A stretch of 64,000 nucleotides of DNA. Source: Brugia malayi (taxonomy: Eukaryota; Nematoda; Chromadorea; Rhabditida; Onchocercidae). Positions 43,401-57,233 of the stretch are shown here, in pieces; positions within the stretch are counted from its first letter, which is position 1; the number at the start of each line of letters is the position of its first letter. Under the pieces are notes generated by a model, which was given only the letters and a program-made list of their open reading frames with translations, did no database searches and was not told the DNA's origin. The position numbers and the translations under genes are program-made. The stretch lies in contig NW_025062479.1 in NCBI RefSeq assembly GCF_000002995.4, forward strand, positions 17,542,721 to 17,606,720, in the 5' to 3' direction.

Positions 43401-46400
43401 AGCACATAATGCTACTGTCATTGCAAATGGCTTGATGCATTTAGGAACAACAACTGATGATTTTTTGAGGTAAGCTTTATTATATAACCTTTTTAACTTC
43501 AAAGCTCCTATAAAGTTCCTACATTATATGTTAAATAATATAACCATCATTAGCTTGATCATGCTGTTGCTGTGAAAGATTATCTATCCATCTCTCTGTC
43601 TATCTACTATTTATCTATATCTAATCTAGTGATTTACATATATTCCAAAATCATGCCACTTCATCCTCTGTTAAAACATTGAAACTAATATTTATATAAA
43701 CGAAGTTGTAACTGACGTTTGTTTCTTCACTTTATAAGTGCACCATATTTATAGAGATAATTTGGAGTGGATAAGCAAAGCAACGAACTGGAATAAATTC
43801 AATGCTGTGGCATCACTTGGACTTATTCATAAAGTTATTTTTTTAATATTTGAAGACATTTATTAGTTTTTTTTTTTACTTTATATTATATTGTACTAAT
43901 ATTTTTGAGGGTCATGAAACGAATGCATTGAAGTTGTTAGATCCGTATTTGCCGAAGGGTGAAGCTGATCAGTTTGGATTTAAGGAGGGTGGTTCGCTGT
44001 ATGCTTATGGTATTTTTTTTTTTTTTTTTAGCAATAAATTTTCATTTCAAACTGCTGGGAAATGCTGCTTAAAAAGTAGAACTGTTTTTCTTTATGTTTT
44101 GAAAAAAAGTTGGCCTCTATATGCAGAAATAATTTTCTTCCGATAAAGATCAAAATATAAATATTGACCTTAGGACTGATTCATGCAAATCACGGTAATG
44201 CTGAAGTGATCGCCTATCTTCGGGATCAGTTATTGAAGGCGACAACGTCAGCAGCACGTCATGGAGCATGTCTTGGCCTTGGTTTGGCTGCAATGGGAAC
44301 ACATGATGAACAAGCTAGTCTACTTATTTGCTGTTTTATTTACTGTTACATATGCTTTCTCTACAATGTTTTTACTCTTGTAAAATTCTGGTTCTTTTTA
44401 TTCAATGTTTGCAAATCTATACGAGAAATTTATTTTTTTCCTTCTAAAAACTTTAACTCCCTTAAACATTCTGAACTTTAACTGCTAATAATTTTCAGGT
44501 GTTTGTACAATTGCGTGATTGTTTATATCAAGATGATGCCGTGACAGGTGAAGCCGCTGGACTAGCAATGGGTCTTGTAATGGTTGGGGGAATGCAAACG
44601 GAAGCGTATCAGGAAATGGTACAATATGTGTGTGACACACAGCACGATAAAATTCAGCGTGGTTTGCGTACAGGCATCGCCTTACTTGCTTATGGTTAGT
44701 TCTACACTCTCTCTTGTCTTTGCATTAACTTGTCTGAAAATATATGTTTTTCGTTATTAATCTATTCATTGCCGTTACATTGCACTTAATGTTATTTCAT
44801 TATACTTTCTACTTCTATTTTGCCAAAAATTTCAATTGCTGTTTAATGGAGAATAATTATTAGGCCTTGTTGCGCAGTGTTTTATTTTCAGGGCAACAAG
44901 AAGAAGCAGAAAAACTGATAGCCCCCTTGTTAGAGCACAAATCAAATTCGGTATTGCGTTCAACTGCAGTTTGTATGCTTGCAATGGCGTATGCGGGATC
45001 AGGTAAAGCAGATGTGGTTCGACGTCTATTGGCTAAAGTTGCAGCTGATCCAAATCAAGATGTGAAACGTTTCGCTGTTATCGCCATTGGTTTCGTTCTT
45101 AGCAAGTTAGTTTATTTTCAGTAAAATAACTGTAAAATAAGTGGTATCAAAAATATTATAAGGCAGGAAAATGGAGACAGAAAAGAATAGTAATCTTGTG
45201 ACCCAATCGAATTATGTAAAACTCATTAATTCCTTGTGTATCCTTTTGATTACCTTAGTTTAAAAAAATCTCGAATTACTCGTTTTTTAAACCCATACTA
45301 ATTTATTTTATTAAGACTTTATGTAACTAACTCAAATTTGTTTAAAATAAGAGTTATCTTATTTTAATTTTAAAAGTTTTTCTCATATGATGTTGGAGGC
45401 ATTTGTTCGTACTTTTGTATTTGTCTGTAGGGAATTAATGAATAAAGGTTCATTCTTTTTTTTAATTCTATTCTACTTATCTCTTGATATAATTTGAGAG
45501 TTTTTTTCTTGTTTTTTTTTTTTTTTATTTATTTGTTTCTTAAAATAAGAACTGTAGGAACAAAAGAAGGAAAGGGGCAGAGGAGAGATTAAATAACATT
45601 TCTTTAATTTAATTTTATACTCATTCTTCCTGAGAAACTCATCACTTCATAACTTTTTTTGAATATCTTTTACGATTTAAATGAATAGATGGCCGTGATC
45701 AAATCTTGGATTTATCAATCTCAGTTTTGTTTTGTTTATTGTTATTTATGGGAGCGACACAACAGAATTAGCACTTCATTGCAACGAATACTTCAAAATA
45801 AAGAAAAAAATAAATAAATAAGATAAACACAATACAACGATAAGAAAAGTGTCGTATAGAACTCAGCGTTTAACGAAATAAAACAGATAACTTGAATATA
45901 TAGAATGAATTTTTGCATGATACAATTTCATAGGCTTAGCTGTTTGCTGTAACAAAGCATTGCAACATCAAATGTTGAAAATAATTTCCTCAATAATATG
46001 CTCAGTAAAATGGGTTGTCGTCCATCTGGGTTCTAAAATACATATCAGCATAATTTTGTAATAATGAAATTAGAAGTTATGCTACCAGTGTCAAATTATA
46101 ACTGAGCAATAAAACCATTAAAAATTCCTAATGTGGAGAAAGGAAATCCAAAATTCTTTGTTATTTTCGATTATTATAAGAATTGTGAGCAACGAAGAGT
46201 GCTTTGGTTGTAATAGTTGCAGTTTATTTGCAGTAACACTGGTACTTCTCATTTGAAAAATTTCCCGTTAAAGGTTTCAAGAATATAAGTAGGACTGCTT
46301 TAGAAATTCTATTTCATCTGCAGCCAAGTAATGGCAGTTATCCCACTCATTGGACAGTTGGAAAAATTCTTAGCTTTTAAATTCTGAAGATTTACTGACG

Positions 46401-49400
46401 AGTTTTATATTCTCTTAAAAATGTTTGTTTTGCTTTTCTTGCGATCGAAAAGAAATCATTGTTAACCATTCTTAAAATTTTTCTCGTAAACCTTGTTACA
46501 GTTTGGGAAACTTAACCTTTTTGTAATTCCTGTTTTGTCTTGGTAGTTTTTATCTTCTTAAATAGCTTCAAGCAAGTATTTAAACTTCTGAACTTACTAA
46601 CTTTTCCATGAGAGATGCTTCGTTTTGAGCTTGTTTTGTAGGTGATGACTTACTGCAGGTTGTACATTCTTTTGAAGTAAGCTGATTCCTCTGTTTGTTA
46701 CCAATGGTAAACCATCTGGCTGTATTGACTGAACACTTTGTTCTTGTCTTGAAGGTTTCGACTCATCTAAACATCCTTTACAGCGTAGAGGGTTGGAGCG
46801 TTCTTGTTCCAAATCAGGTCGATCAGTGGTAACCCTGCAACTTATGGAAACCATAATTTCTAGCTGCAAAAAATAGAATATAATTTTTCTCTTACAATAA
46901 CTTAAAAGTAAAAAAAAAATCTTTGTCATACGACCTTGCTTCTAAATTTACGAGTGATAAGATATCTTTAGTTTATTAAATCTCTCGAAATGTTAAACTA
47001 TTTTTTCAAACGAGCAGTAAGTGTATTTAGTATTTTCTGCACCCAGTGTCCTTCCCATTCGTAAAAAACGTTGTCGTAAAGTTTTATTTTTCTGTAAAAA
47101 TGAAGCTCATTTATTATCAATTATAAGATGCAGGAGCAGAGAAAGAATTTAAAGAAAAAAAAATGAGACTTGGTTTTGGTATTTTAAATAAAATGGGCAA
47201 CGTTACTTGATTTTGTAAAAAAAAAATCCCTTGTCTTCAGAAATTGTTACAAAATGTACTATTTATAAGGAAGACAGTGTAAAAAAGAACGAACTGGAAA
47301 ATCATGACTTGTAGTGTTTCACCCTGAGATAATTAGCATTGAAATACACTGTTGTGTTTCCCTCGTGAATCTGTTGGGCCTAAATGTGAGAAGTTGGAAA
47401 CAATAATGGAGGTAGAGGTAATTTGTACCCTTATTACTAAGCGCAATAATATAAGCCTTAAAAGAATTTTGATTGTGTCGTGGATAGAAATTGAAATTTT
47501 CTCGCCTTTTCACTCAATAAAACTGTAATTTTTAAACTCCTGCATATAAAGTTTTGGAAGCAAATTACACGTTCAGTTAATTATTCCCAAAAAATGTACT
47601 TTGAAGTTTTAACCCAAAAAATTTATTCGAAACAAAGAAGTTAGCTTGAGTTACCAAAATCTGAATAAATGATTTGGAATGATGATTCAGATACAAGTGG
47701 AATGAATGACATCACAATTACAGGTTTCATAATGATTTCTGAACTTACAAATTCATTTTTTTTTTTTTTTTCTGAATAAATTTAAGGGATCAGCTATTGA
47801 GATTGTTGGTTCGCTTATATACTTACTATAAGTGATCATCACACTTACCAGTTGTTATTGTGCAATTGTCTCCAATAATAATTGCTAGTATAGGTATTCT
47901 GCACCGAGTAAGCACAATGACAGCGAAGAATTTCGAGGACTGTTCGTCGAAATTGTCTAAAAATTAAATATCAGATGCAGCGAGGATGGAAAATTTGCCC
48001 ATTATCCTCGATGTAGTCAAATATAGTTTTTTCCGAAATAGAAATTCATGAACTCTGTAACCATTTTTGTATTAGTTTTCTGTAAAATATATACCCTATT
48101 TAGACAGAGTAAAAAATTCCTGCTTATATCACTAAATACTCCTGTTTTTCTTCTGTACAGCTGTGGCTAACTTAACATATTGTAGTTATTGGTGTTGCAA
48201 TAGTTACGATTATTTCTTTCTTGATAGTTAAACGAACCTATTAAAAATAGTATAAATAAGAGGATTGATGGTGCTCGAAAAATACCCTAACCACAGAAAA
48301 AAAGACGCTATAGTTGGCGGTAAGGCACATCGTTTGCCGCAAAAGCCAAGCACAAGATTGCCACCAAAAAATGGTGTCCAACAAATAAAAAAACATGCAA
48401 ATACAATGGCTAGCACACGTGTTGCCTGAAACGAAATCATTAGAAGTCCTAGAAGTCGTAATTTAGAAATTTTGATCAATGTGTTCATTTACAGTGGCAT
48501 AAGATTATAAGCATTTAACTTTTTGTTGATGCCAAATGAGAAAGTCTTTGAAATCCTGAGCAAACAGAATTGTAATTCGATTTATGAAATTTTCCAACCT
48601 TGTGTTCATTGGTGAGTTCTGTGCTGCGCTTTGGAATTGCTTCTTTCTTGGTTATTTTATCGCCTATGGCAAAAACTGCTATTTTTGTACGTTTTCGAAG
48701 ATTACGTGGCCGATTTTTTTCTAACTTTAAATACGAATTGAAGTGTAGTAAATGAGAGATTATCAGTTATAATAATCAACAAGAAATGAGTGACATAAAT
48801 TGATGTGTAATCGTGTAGTTTAGTAAAGCATGACAGGTAAGAATGGCACAATTTGAAAAAAAAAAATGAAGTCATTTCCGACGTCATTTTGTCGTGACAC
48901 TATTCATAGATATTTTCCTATCCACATCATTTCTCTTATTAATTTGAAAAAGAAGATATTACATCTCATTCTAACGTTTTACTAACCATTTCCATTCTTC
49001 TCTCACAGTATATCGGTAACAAAGTAGTCTTCAGCGGGCCTTTTGTCATGCCTATATTTCTTCTAAATGGAATAACATTTTGAACCCTGCAAAAATCGTT
49101 AAATAAATTGGACGATTTGTTTTTGTTTTTTTTTTTTGTTTTTTATTGCGGACATTAATAAACCTATTATATCATCTGAAACACAAAATCAGAGAGAATA
49201 AATTTTGCATTAAAATTTTTTCTAGCGAATTTTCTAGACGGACTTCATCAACATCAAATTTCTGCTCTTATGCACTGCTATTCAGTGACACTGTGTCTGA
49301 CATGTGGAATTGAGAGTTTTTTTACACTTTTCTTCAAAATTTTAATTTCACAGACAAGAAATCAAATGTTACATCTATAAACTTTAATTTCTTTTAGTCT

Positions 49401-52400
49401 TTATTCTTCTTCTTTACACCTTTTCCCTATCTCAAGCTATCCGTCGTTTTAATTTAATTTTGAATCAAAGTGAAAAAAAATCTCCACGTTATCTATAATA
49501 TTTAATAATGATTGTTTAAGAAATTTAAGAACTGATAAAGAAAATTTCCTCCTTAGAAATTAAAATGAAATCATAAGAACATTGTGGAAAAACAAAACGA
49601 TTTAAAAACATAAATCTACTCCAATATTTTAGGAGATTTATTAGTTTTCCTAAAAAAATAACACTTATTTTCTATTTGAACAAACTTTGTCGGTCCCGCA
49701 GTAGTTGTGGTTAAATGAAGAGAGGTTTTTAGTGCTCGGAGCGAACGAATCGAAAAGTCTGATTAGCGAAAACTCACGCTTTATCTTATAATACGGTTAG
49801 GGCCTAGGGGGTGATGAGATATATATGTGGTCTTTCCACGAAAAGGGTAACTTACTTTTTAGGGATGTAGTTGCTCTGCGTGAAGTTATGTCGTAAGATA
49901 ATTGGCACTTCAGTGTGACTGTTGGTAGCAGTCCTTTGATGACTAATAAGACTTGGTTGTCGTTTGAGAAGATTTGTAGTGCGGATATAAGTAACTACCA
50001 TAATAAGAAATGGTATTAAGAATGCGAGTATTGATCCATAAATCATGTAGTAACGATTAGTAATGCGACAAGTATTACCATTAAATACATTTCTTGAATC
50101 AATAAGAGCCATGATAACAATTGGGCAAGAGATTAATATCGTTGCTATCCAGACAGAAGCTAACTTCACCTTCATCAGTGTTTTTGATTTATTCCGGGCT
50201 TTCAAAGGTTTCGAAATTCCTAAAATTATAATTTGCATAATTTTTGCCTAAAATCCTCAGTTATCATCAGTGAGGTTTTTCTAACTAGAATTATGGTTCC
50301 ATGGAATGCTCAGTGCGGCATACTTATGATAATATAAAGAAATACCGAGATATCGATCTATTGAGATAATAGACATATGTACAATACTGGCGGTGCACAA
50401 AAATACGTCGGCATATATGTAAAGTAAGCACATCAAAAAATTCCATGTCCACATTCCTATAAATCACTTACTCTTCCGACCTTCAGAGGGGAAATTTCTC
50501 AAATAACAGTGGAAAATAGAAAAGCATAAAAAAAGGATTTCTTTTTAATGGAACATTCACAATTTTCACATCAAAACTGCTTTTTCAACTGTCCCAAGTT
50601 CCAGTTCATCTTTCACTAACTCATTTTTTGGTTTATTTTTGATTTTATTTTCCAAATGTTTCCTCTATTTTTTGAATAAATTGATTTCGCTATAGTACTA
50701 TTTAGTCATCAGTCAGCTTCTTTTGATTTCTTTTTTCTTCCTATGATTCTTCCTCTTCGCATAATAACCCTTATTATAATATACAGCAAACATACTGCTC
50801 AGAAAAAGAAAAGTGAAGTAAACACGCTTCTTCACTTCCGCTCTTTTTATTTTCGAAAAATTTTTGAGCCACTAAAAAATGATCTTATGGTCTTATGAAA
50901 TTTTTTCTGCAAAATTTTGTGATTTCTCCATTTCTCTATTAAAAATTTGCTTTGTACATATATTTAATCTCTTTACTAGTGTAAACATTTTATTTTGGGA
51001 AAATGAACAGCAAATTACTTCTGCAGACTTATTCATTAAATTCGTCGAAAATTCCTTTTACAACCTTATTTTCTCAGTTTTTTTTAGTTCTTTTAAAATG
51101 TTGTGTTCTCACCTTGATTTAATTCCACAATGAGGCTAAGTGGCATTACCACGCCACATACCAACAAATCAGTTAATGTTAGTGAGAAAAGAAAATAATT
51201 GGTAATATTATGCAGCTTCCGGTTCAACTTGATTGCCATGCACACAAGTAAATTGCCCAGTAAACCAACAGCACACAGTAATGATAGGAGTACAATAATA
51301 AGGATATTCAGCGTCTCACGTGTTAGTGAAGAAACGCGAAGTTTTTGTGCTCCTTCTTGATCCCAAGTAACGGACATCTAATAAGTGCGAGGGTACTATC
51401 GCATATAATTCCAATTTTTCGCGATTTACAGCTACTTGATGATAATGTTGTTAAAATTCACGGTAGTGGTTAGAAATGATAGCTAGTGAGATAAGTTATT
51501 TAAACAGCAGCCGCGGAAACATAATATTTTCTGCAGTTTCCGTATATTTGCTGCGTAAAATGTTTATGAAATCTGAAACAGCTTAGCAATGATGGAAGCA
51601 GTGATAAAGGTAGAGCCCAGCTTATGCATTGTAAACTTGGCCTCTTTTCCCTTTTATTCTCTCTGTTCAATGATGCTAACTACCGCGATTTCATTAAACA
51701 CTCACTACAAAACTTGTTCCGGATCCGCTATGAACTAACATGTCATCCTCTTAATGCTTAAGATTCCATCTGCTTCAACTCTCACTCTTCGCACTGCTTA
51801 ATTTATAAAGACATTTAAATATCATCATATGACTAAATAAAATCGAGTGTCGTCAATGATCAAATAAAGAAGTAAATTTAAAAGAGGAGTACAGTAGTAG
51901 ATTTTTACAAGTATCTAACTTTTTTGGAAACTGGAAGCAGACATAAAACTATTTTGTCTATGATGATAACTTATTTCAGAATCCCAATTGATTCCTCCCA
52001 AATTTTAAGAATTGTGCGTTACGCTTTCAATGGCATTAGATACAGTGACAGCAACATTATCATGAATTAGAATAGTTTTATGTTATATAACTTAAATTCT
52101 ATAACGCGAAGTTCCAATATTTCCATATTTTCCAGTAAGAATATTATATTATTGGCGCTTTGTTGGACTAATTTTCTGCTTCAAAATGATTGCTCAGTTT
52201 TTGAACTTGTTTCTTGATAAATAATTTTTCTTTGGGTTTCGTTGAGCTGCTCTCCTAAATGAACTCTTCTAATTTGAAATGTCAACAAGAAAAGTTTATA
52301 CCTTTATTATTTATCATATTTATCACTCAAGATGTTTGTTATAAGTTTCTTTTCTTAACGTATTTACAGGCTCAAAAAGTTTTAATTTCTGTGACATCTA

Positions 52401-55400
52401 CATAAACCAGACATTATCTTAATCTGTGTTGACTGGTTCCATGAGAATAAAATCAGTGATTATCTTCTAGGTAGAAATAGTCGATTTTTGAAAACAAAGT
52501 CTTCAAAACAGTATTGCATTTATTTATGTAAGACGAATATGATTAGCTGAATAACTGACTTCACTTAGAACCATAATTAATGAAATAAGGATTACTGGAT
52601 TACAGGTGTGAGAAGTTTATGAGAAGCATTTGCAGTTTGTCGAGGTCAAACAAAACCAAGCTTATTGTATTTCTTAATGATTTCGACAATTACTACAGAA
52701 GCAACAACTGTAGATGAAGTTAAGGGTTATTTAACTGGTAAAAGGAAAGAGGGGAAAAAATAATTTGAAATAAAATTATTAATACGAAACCGGAACTACC
52801 GGTGGACGGGTGAATGGGAAAAAGAGCGGTAGGGAATGATTTTGATGCGTTGTTTTAAATTTTGTTGTTGTCTGAACAAAAACTATTCTTATACAAAGTC
52901 TTATAAGTTTAAGCATTATGGTTTATCGAGTATATGAAATAAACAAATAAAAAAGTATGATTTAAGAAACTGATAGTAAAACAAATGTGCATAAATATTT
53001 GGATGAAATTTTGCTTCTTTTCCAGTTCTTTTTAATTCTCTTTTTAACTCTGTTCGTTCTTTTTTTTTTCTAAATAATTACGACAATCGCTTAATATAGA
53101 AGAAATTACCGAATTATGCAATTTAAGTGATGCAGAACAGTGTCTTAGCTATACTGGTATGTTAGCTGAACATTTCAACCCGCATGTACGATATGGCGCT
53201 GCTATGGCATTAGGCATCTCTTGTGCAGGATCTGGTTATAAAGTATGTTTTTCATTATTTATGTTCATCATTCGAATAATATTTATTTACGATAACAGTA
53301 AAAGGCAGCTAGTGGTAACTTTACCTTTTCAGAGAATGTTTTAACCGTGATGGGAAAATGACATCGAAAGTGAAATTGTTTTTTTGTGTGATTTAGTAAG
53401 ATACAAAACCATTTGTACTCTACTCTAGTTAAATATTCGTAGACAATAATCTTATTTATTTGAATTTTTCATTAAAGGGAAACTCACTAAAATTTCTGCA
53501 GAAATAGCAAAATAAAATTGAGAGGAAATGAAGATTGATCGACTTAGTGGAGCTTAAGGAATAGGTACTTTAATTCCTTAATTTTTGAAAAGTTGAAATG
53601 TCGTCAATCGGCCTTTTTTATTTCATCTTTTCCAAGTTGTTGCATCAAAAAAAAGTATAGCGAAATTAGTTATTGATTTAGTGTTTAAATATGAAGTTAC
53701 TCTTAAGAAAGATAAATTTCTCATGTTGTCGATCAGGTCATTTGATGGTAGTTTTCAAATGTTCATATTCTTCAGCCATAGGAAATATTTTCCTCTTTCA
53801 TCGTCTTCAAAATTGATTAACACGACGCGAATAAACATGAAGGTGAAAAAATAAGAACAAAAGTTAAAGCAGAAATGCTACGATAACTAATTGTCCGAAT
53901 CAAATATTTTGTTTTCAAAAATCTAAATAAAGTCAAATGCATAATCTATGACGAAGAAAGATAATCTCATGATATTGGCACAAAACAAAAATTTTCTTTT
54001 TTTTTATAAATAATTTTTAATTTAAAATGGAACTATCTCAAAAGGCTATGCATTTCAAATACATCTTTTCTAAGCGTTATTTTTATTCTAATCAGTGCGC
54101 TATTTTCTTTAGCAATTAGTAAATTTAGTTAGAAATGATTTATTTCTTCTTGCACATAACTGATATGATGTTACGAAAATGTTTCAAACGTGTTCTAGTT
54201 TTTAGCTTGATTTTTTTGCCACAATTTTAGGAAGCTATCGCGCTGCTTGATCCACTGCTGAGCGCCAAAGAAAACTTTGTACGACAAGGTGCTGTCATTG
54301 CTTTATCGTTTATCCTGATCCAGCAGACGGACTCAATTTGTCCGAAAGTAAATGAATTTCGAAGAACACTGACGAAGGTAATGATCTTGTTTCAGAAGAC
54401 TAATTATCAGTTCTTCAATAAAGCTTGGTAGAACTTCTTTGCATTTCTTATACGATGTTTATAAATGTTGTAAGTAGAGGTGCATGATATGAAATGGTAA
54501 CTATAACTTTTTTAAAATAATTTTTTCACCAACTTTAATTTAGATGATAACGGAGAAAGGTGAAGACTCAATCACAAAACTGGGTGCAATCCTTGCTCAA
54601 GGTATTATCGATGCTGGTGGTCGTAACGTCACGATATCACTTCATAATCGTAATGGCCATCCTGATATGCCAAGTGTTGTTGGGACATTCGTTTTCCTTC
54701 AGTACTGGTATTGGCATTCCTTAGCACATTTTTCGTCATTAGTATTCAAACCAACCTGTGTGATCGGTCTTAATTTGAATCTCGAAGTTAGTTCAGTTTC
54801 ACTAGTTTTTAATTTAGGATTCTGTTGAGTTAAAAGTCATGGAATATCATCCAATGAGAATTCAAATTGAATGAAATCAAAATTAATTTTTGTGCAGTAG
54901 CACTCTGGTAATACATAGAATTTTAAGAAATGAAGTAAATTTAATTTTTTTTTTTACTTTTTTTTGAGGAACTATTAGATTCCAAAAGTTTCGGAGTATA
55001 CTCGTCCTAGTCAGGTTCATTACTGTTCTTCATTTACCTCATTCAGATGCCAAAAACAGAATTTCGTTGCAATGCGAAGCCTTCAACCTTTGCTTATCCA
55101 CCTCCTTTGGAGGAGAAGAAAAAAGAAGAAAATGAAAAGGTGTTTTAATAATATAATATTTTGATTTTGGAATAAAATTACACATTTTATTTGTACATAT
55201 TTTGAAGTCATAAATCAGTAGAGATGACAAGGAATTTTCAAAGAGTTATCACCAGAAAAAACTATCTTATGATTTTTGTTTCTATTCTCTAAGGAGGGTT
55301 AGTGTGAAAATTTCATGCAAGTACTGTAAGCGGTCCAAAAAAAAAAAAAAAGAAAAAAATCAATTTTGATTTCAAACTCTTGAAGTTAGATTTAGTTTTT

Positions 55401-56947
55401 AAGAATAAACCAATTTTTTCATAGGTGGAAACAGCAGTTCTTTCTGTAACTCACAAGAAGAAACCCTCAATTCTTGATCGGTCAAGCGCTAATGCAGTCA
55501 AAGAAGCCAAAGTTAGGGGAGAAAAATCTGAGAAAGAAAAGGAGGAGGAAATGGAGGTTGACAGTACACCTGCTACAACGGTTTCAGCTGATTCTGCTGC
55601 TGCTGTGCCTACCGCAATTGCTGCAAATTCGGAACACAAATTAACTGAACTGAAGAGGTATATTTACGATATACAAATTTAATGAACATCTAAAGAACTT
55701 TTAATAATTTGGAATGTTTATTATTTTATCATAGTCATATAGTCATGATTTCAATTTATCAAAGACGGATCGTTCGAATGATTTTTTTTTTTTGAATTTA
55801 TTCGGCAAAAGGAGTTTTTACAAAATTTATCTAATTTTTTATTTCTCTTTTTTCTTCCTAAGCACTTCTTTTTTTGTTTACTGGTTATCTTATTAACTCG
55901 AAATAGTAAGCAAGGTGAGGAAAGATCCAGTGGTTGTTGGTGGATGGTATCTGTGATTTCTGTTTTTATGTCACCACTAATTCTATTGAAAAAATGGTAG
56001 CATTTATGATTGGACGCTTCATTACAGTTATTTGCAGCAAAGAATCAGAACCAACCAACTATACTCTGCAAAATCCAGCTCGTATTGTTCGCCTGCAATT
56101 GAAAACTTTACAAATGACTGAAAACAGTCGTTATAAACCGCTGAAAGCACTTTCTCAGGGAGGAATAATTATGCTTCGTGACAAGAAAGCTGGACAAGAG
56201 AAGGTTCTATTTGATTTAAATATTTTATAGTTAAAGTGAATTGCACTTTTTATCGTTATTTTTGTATGGACTGTTATATATACAATATGATCGGAACCAG
56301 CTGTTGACCAGTGGAGCTCTTCCAATAATTTAGTTCATTTACTGTAAGTAACACGCCATTTTGCCTCATAAAATGTCTTATCCCAATTGCTGTCTGTTCT
56401 GTGAGATATGGGGTCCGGTTAAATGGTTTAAAATCTTACCGATGAGCTCCGAGATCAATCCGTTGTGTATTTGCTGGGCCAAGTGATGCTTACACTGTTT
56501 TGAAAAACAGGTAGTAGCTGATAACAACTGATAACAATTCGTTATTATGTATTCTACTTCGTCTCTACTTCGTCTTTTTATTCATTACTATTGCAGTTAA
56601 CGGATGTTCTTTTATGAATGGCGTTTAATAATGCGATCGTTTTCTTGTATTTCTTTTTTAAATCACATGGGCTTAGAAAATATTTGAGAATTACCGGAAT
56701 GCAGGCTAATATTATATATTTCCTCCTAGATTTGATTTTAAGTATTCATATTCATATAAAATCCATATAAGAGGAAATGTTGTTTGAAATAATTGAAATA
56801 ATTGCTTTTCCCTTTTTTAATTTTGACAATTTTCAGGAAGAAATTGTGGCATTAGCGGCAGCTGGGGGAACGCGCGTGGAAGGTAAAGACAATTCAGAAG
56901 AAGCGAAACCACATACTCCTTTTGAAATTAATATCACCTCATACTGA
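40477..56947 (+). CDS. rpn-2: 26S proteasome regulatory subunit RPN2/PSMD1 (5' end incomplete)
   Basis: This is the largest base subunit of the 19S regulatory particle. It is a scaffold built of proteasome/cyclosome (PC) repeats that binds RPN1 and the ubiquitin receptor RPN13. Exons: 40477-40670, 40746-40862, 41170-41364, 41722-41937, 42288-42460, 42572-42697, 42869-43001, 43261-43469, 43755-43833, 43910-44009, 44174-44313, 44499-44694, 44892-45101, 53100-53242, 54231-54377, 54544-54786, 55047-55139, 55425-55657, 56038-56203 and 56837-56947. About 1,074 residues are visible, somewhat longer than human. Diagnostic blocks are [23 protein letters not shown]-like [69 protein letters not shown] and PTCVIGLN, plus the acidic/lysine-rich linker ([10 protein letters not shown]) and C-terminal [12 protein letters not shown]. 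The missing first exon should supply the Met and a few residues. Two introns appear to use GC donors, and one contains a whole GPCR gene. Confidence 0.96.
45106..53099 (+). other. ~8-kb RPN2 intron hosting an antisense gene
   Basis: This intron lies between the exon ending [20 protein letters not shown] and the exon carrying [12 protein letters not shown]; other introns of the gene are mostly 60-900 bp. The only phase-consistent junction I find uses GCAAGT at 45,102 with AG at 53,098-53,099, unless a small exon between them was missed. Its middle third carries the GPCR on the minus strand; the rest is AT-rich with no other exon seen. Confidence 0.75.
46597..51377 (-). CDS. ser-1: Biogenic-amine GPCR, 5-HT2 (SER-1)-like
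   Basis: This rhodopsin-family receptor is probably for serotonin or a related amine at the neuronal or muscle membrane. Exons (minus): 51377-51113, 50456-50346, 50219-49856, 49086-48983, 48720-48599, 48425-about 48234, then a tentative tail 47091-46999 and 46863-46597 (total about 505 aa). TM1-TM2 are in exon 1 ([24 protein letters not shown]). TM3 has Cys98, the amine-binding Asp105 ([11 protein letters not shown]) and DRY122-124. TM4 is [15 protein letters not shown]. The second extracellular loop has a Cys (NGNTCRI), and TM5 is [17 protein letters not shown]6 carries CWTPF (337-341) and TM7 NPLIY (376-380). [17 protein letters not shown] after DRY is reminiscent of nematode SER-1. Without the tail the protein would stop at FNRFV*, lacking helix 8, so the basic tail exon ([11 protein letters not shown]) is likely real. 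An in-frame TAG precedes the start. Amine GPCR is near certain; the subtype is less so. Confidence 0.88.
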
Positions 56948-57227
56948 CCATTTGTTATATTTTTTTCATGTTCGTTCACTTTTCTGTTTATACTCAATTT
57001 ATATATGGAAGAACATGCCATTGATTTCATGGATTGTTAACGGTATTTTATCTGAGTAATTTATTTCATTTCTCATATCTTCTTTTTGAGGAATTATTTT
57101 GGCATGTTTCATGTGCTTCGAAATTATTTTTCTCTCCCGTTCCAGTAGTCTCTTTAACTTTTTTTATTTACCCCATTTCATTCATTTGTATTTGTTGGCA
57201 ACAATCCAGTTCGTTAACAAATTGTTC

Positions 57228-57233
57228 AATAAA
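57228..57233 (+). terminator. Candidate poly-A signal AATAAA of RPN2
   Basis: AATAAA occurs about 280 nt past the RPN2 TGA at 56945-56947. Confidence 0.45.
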
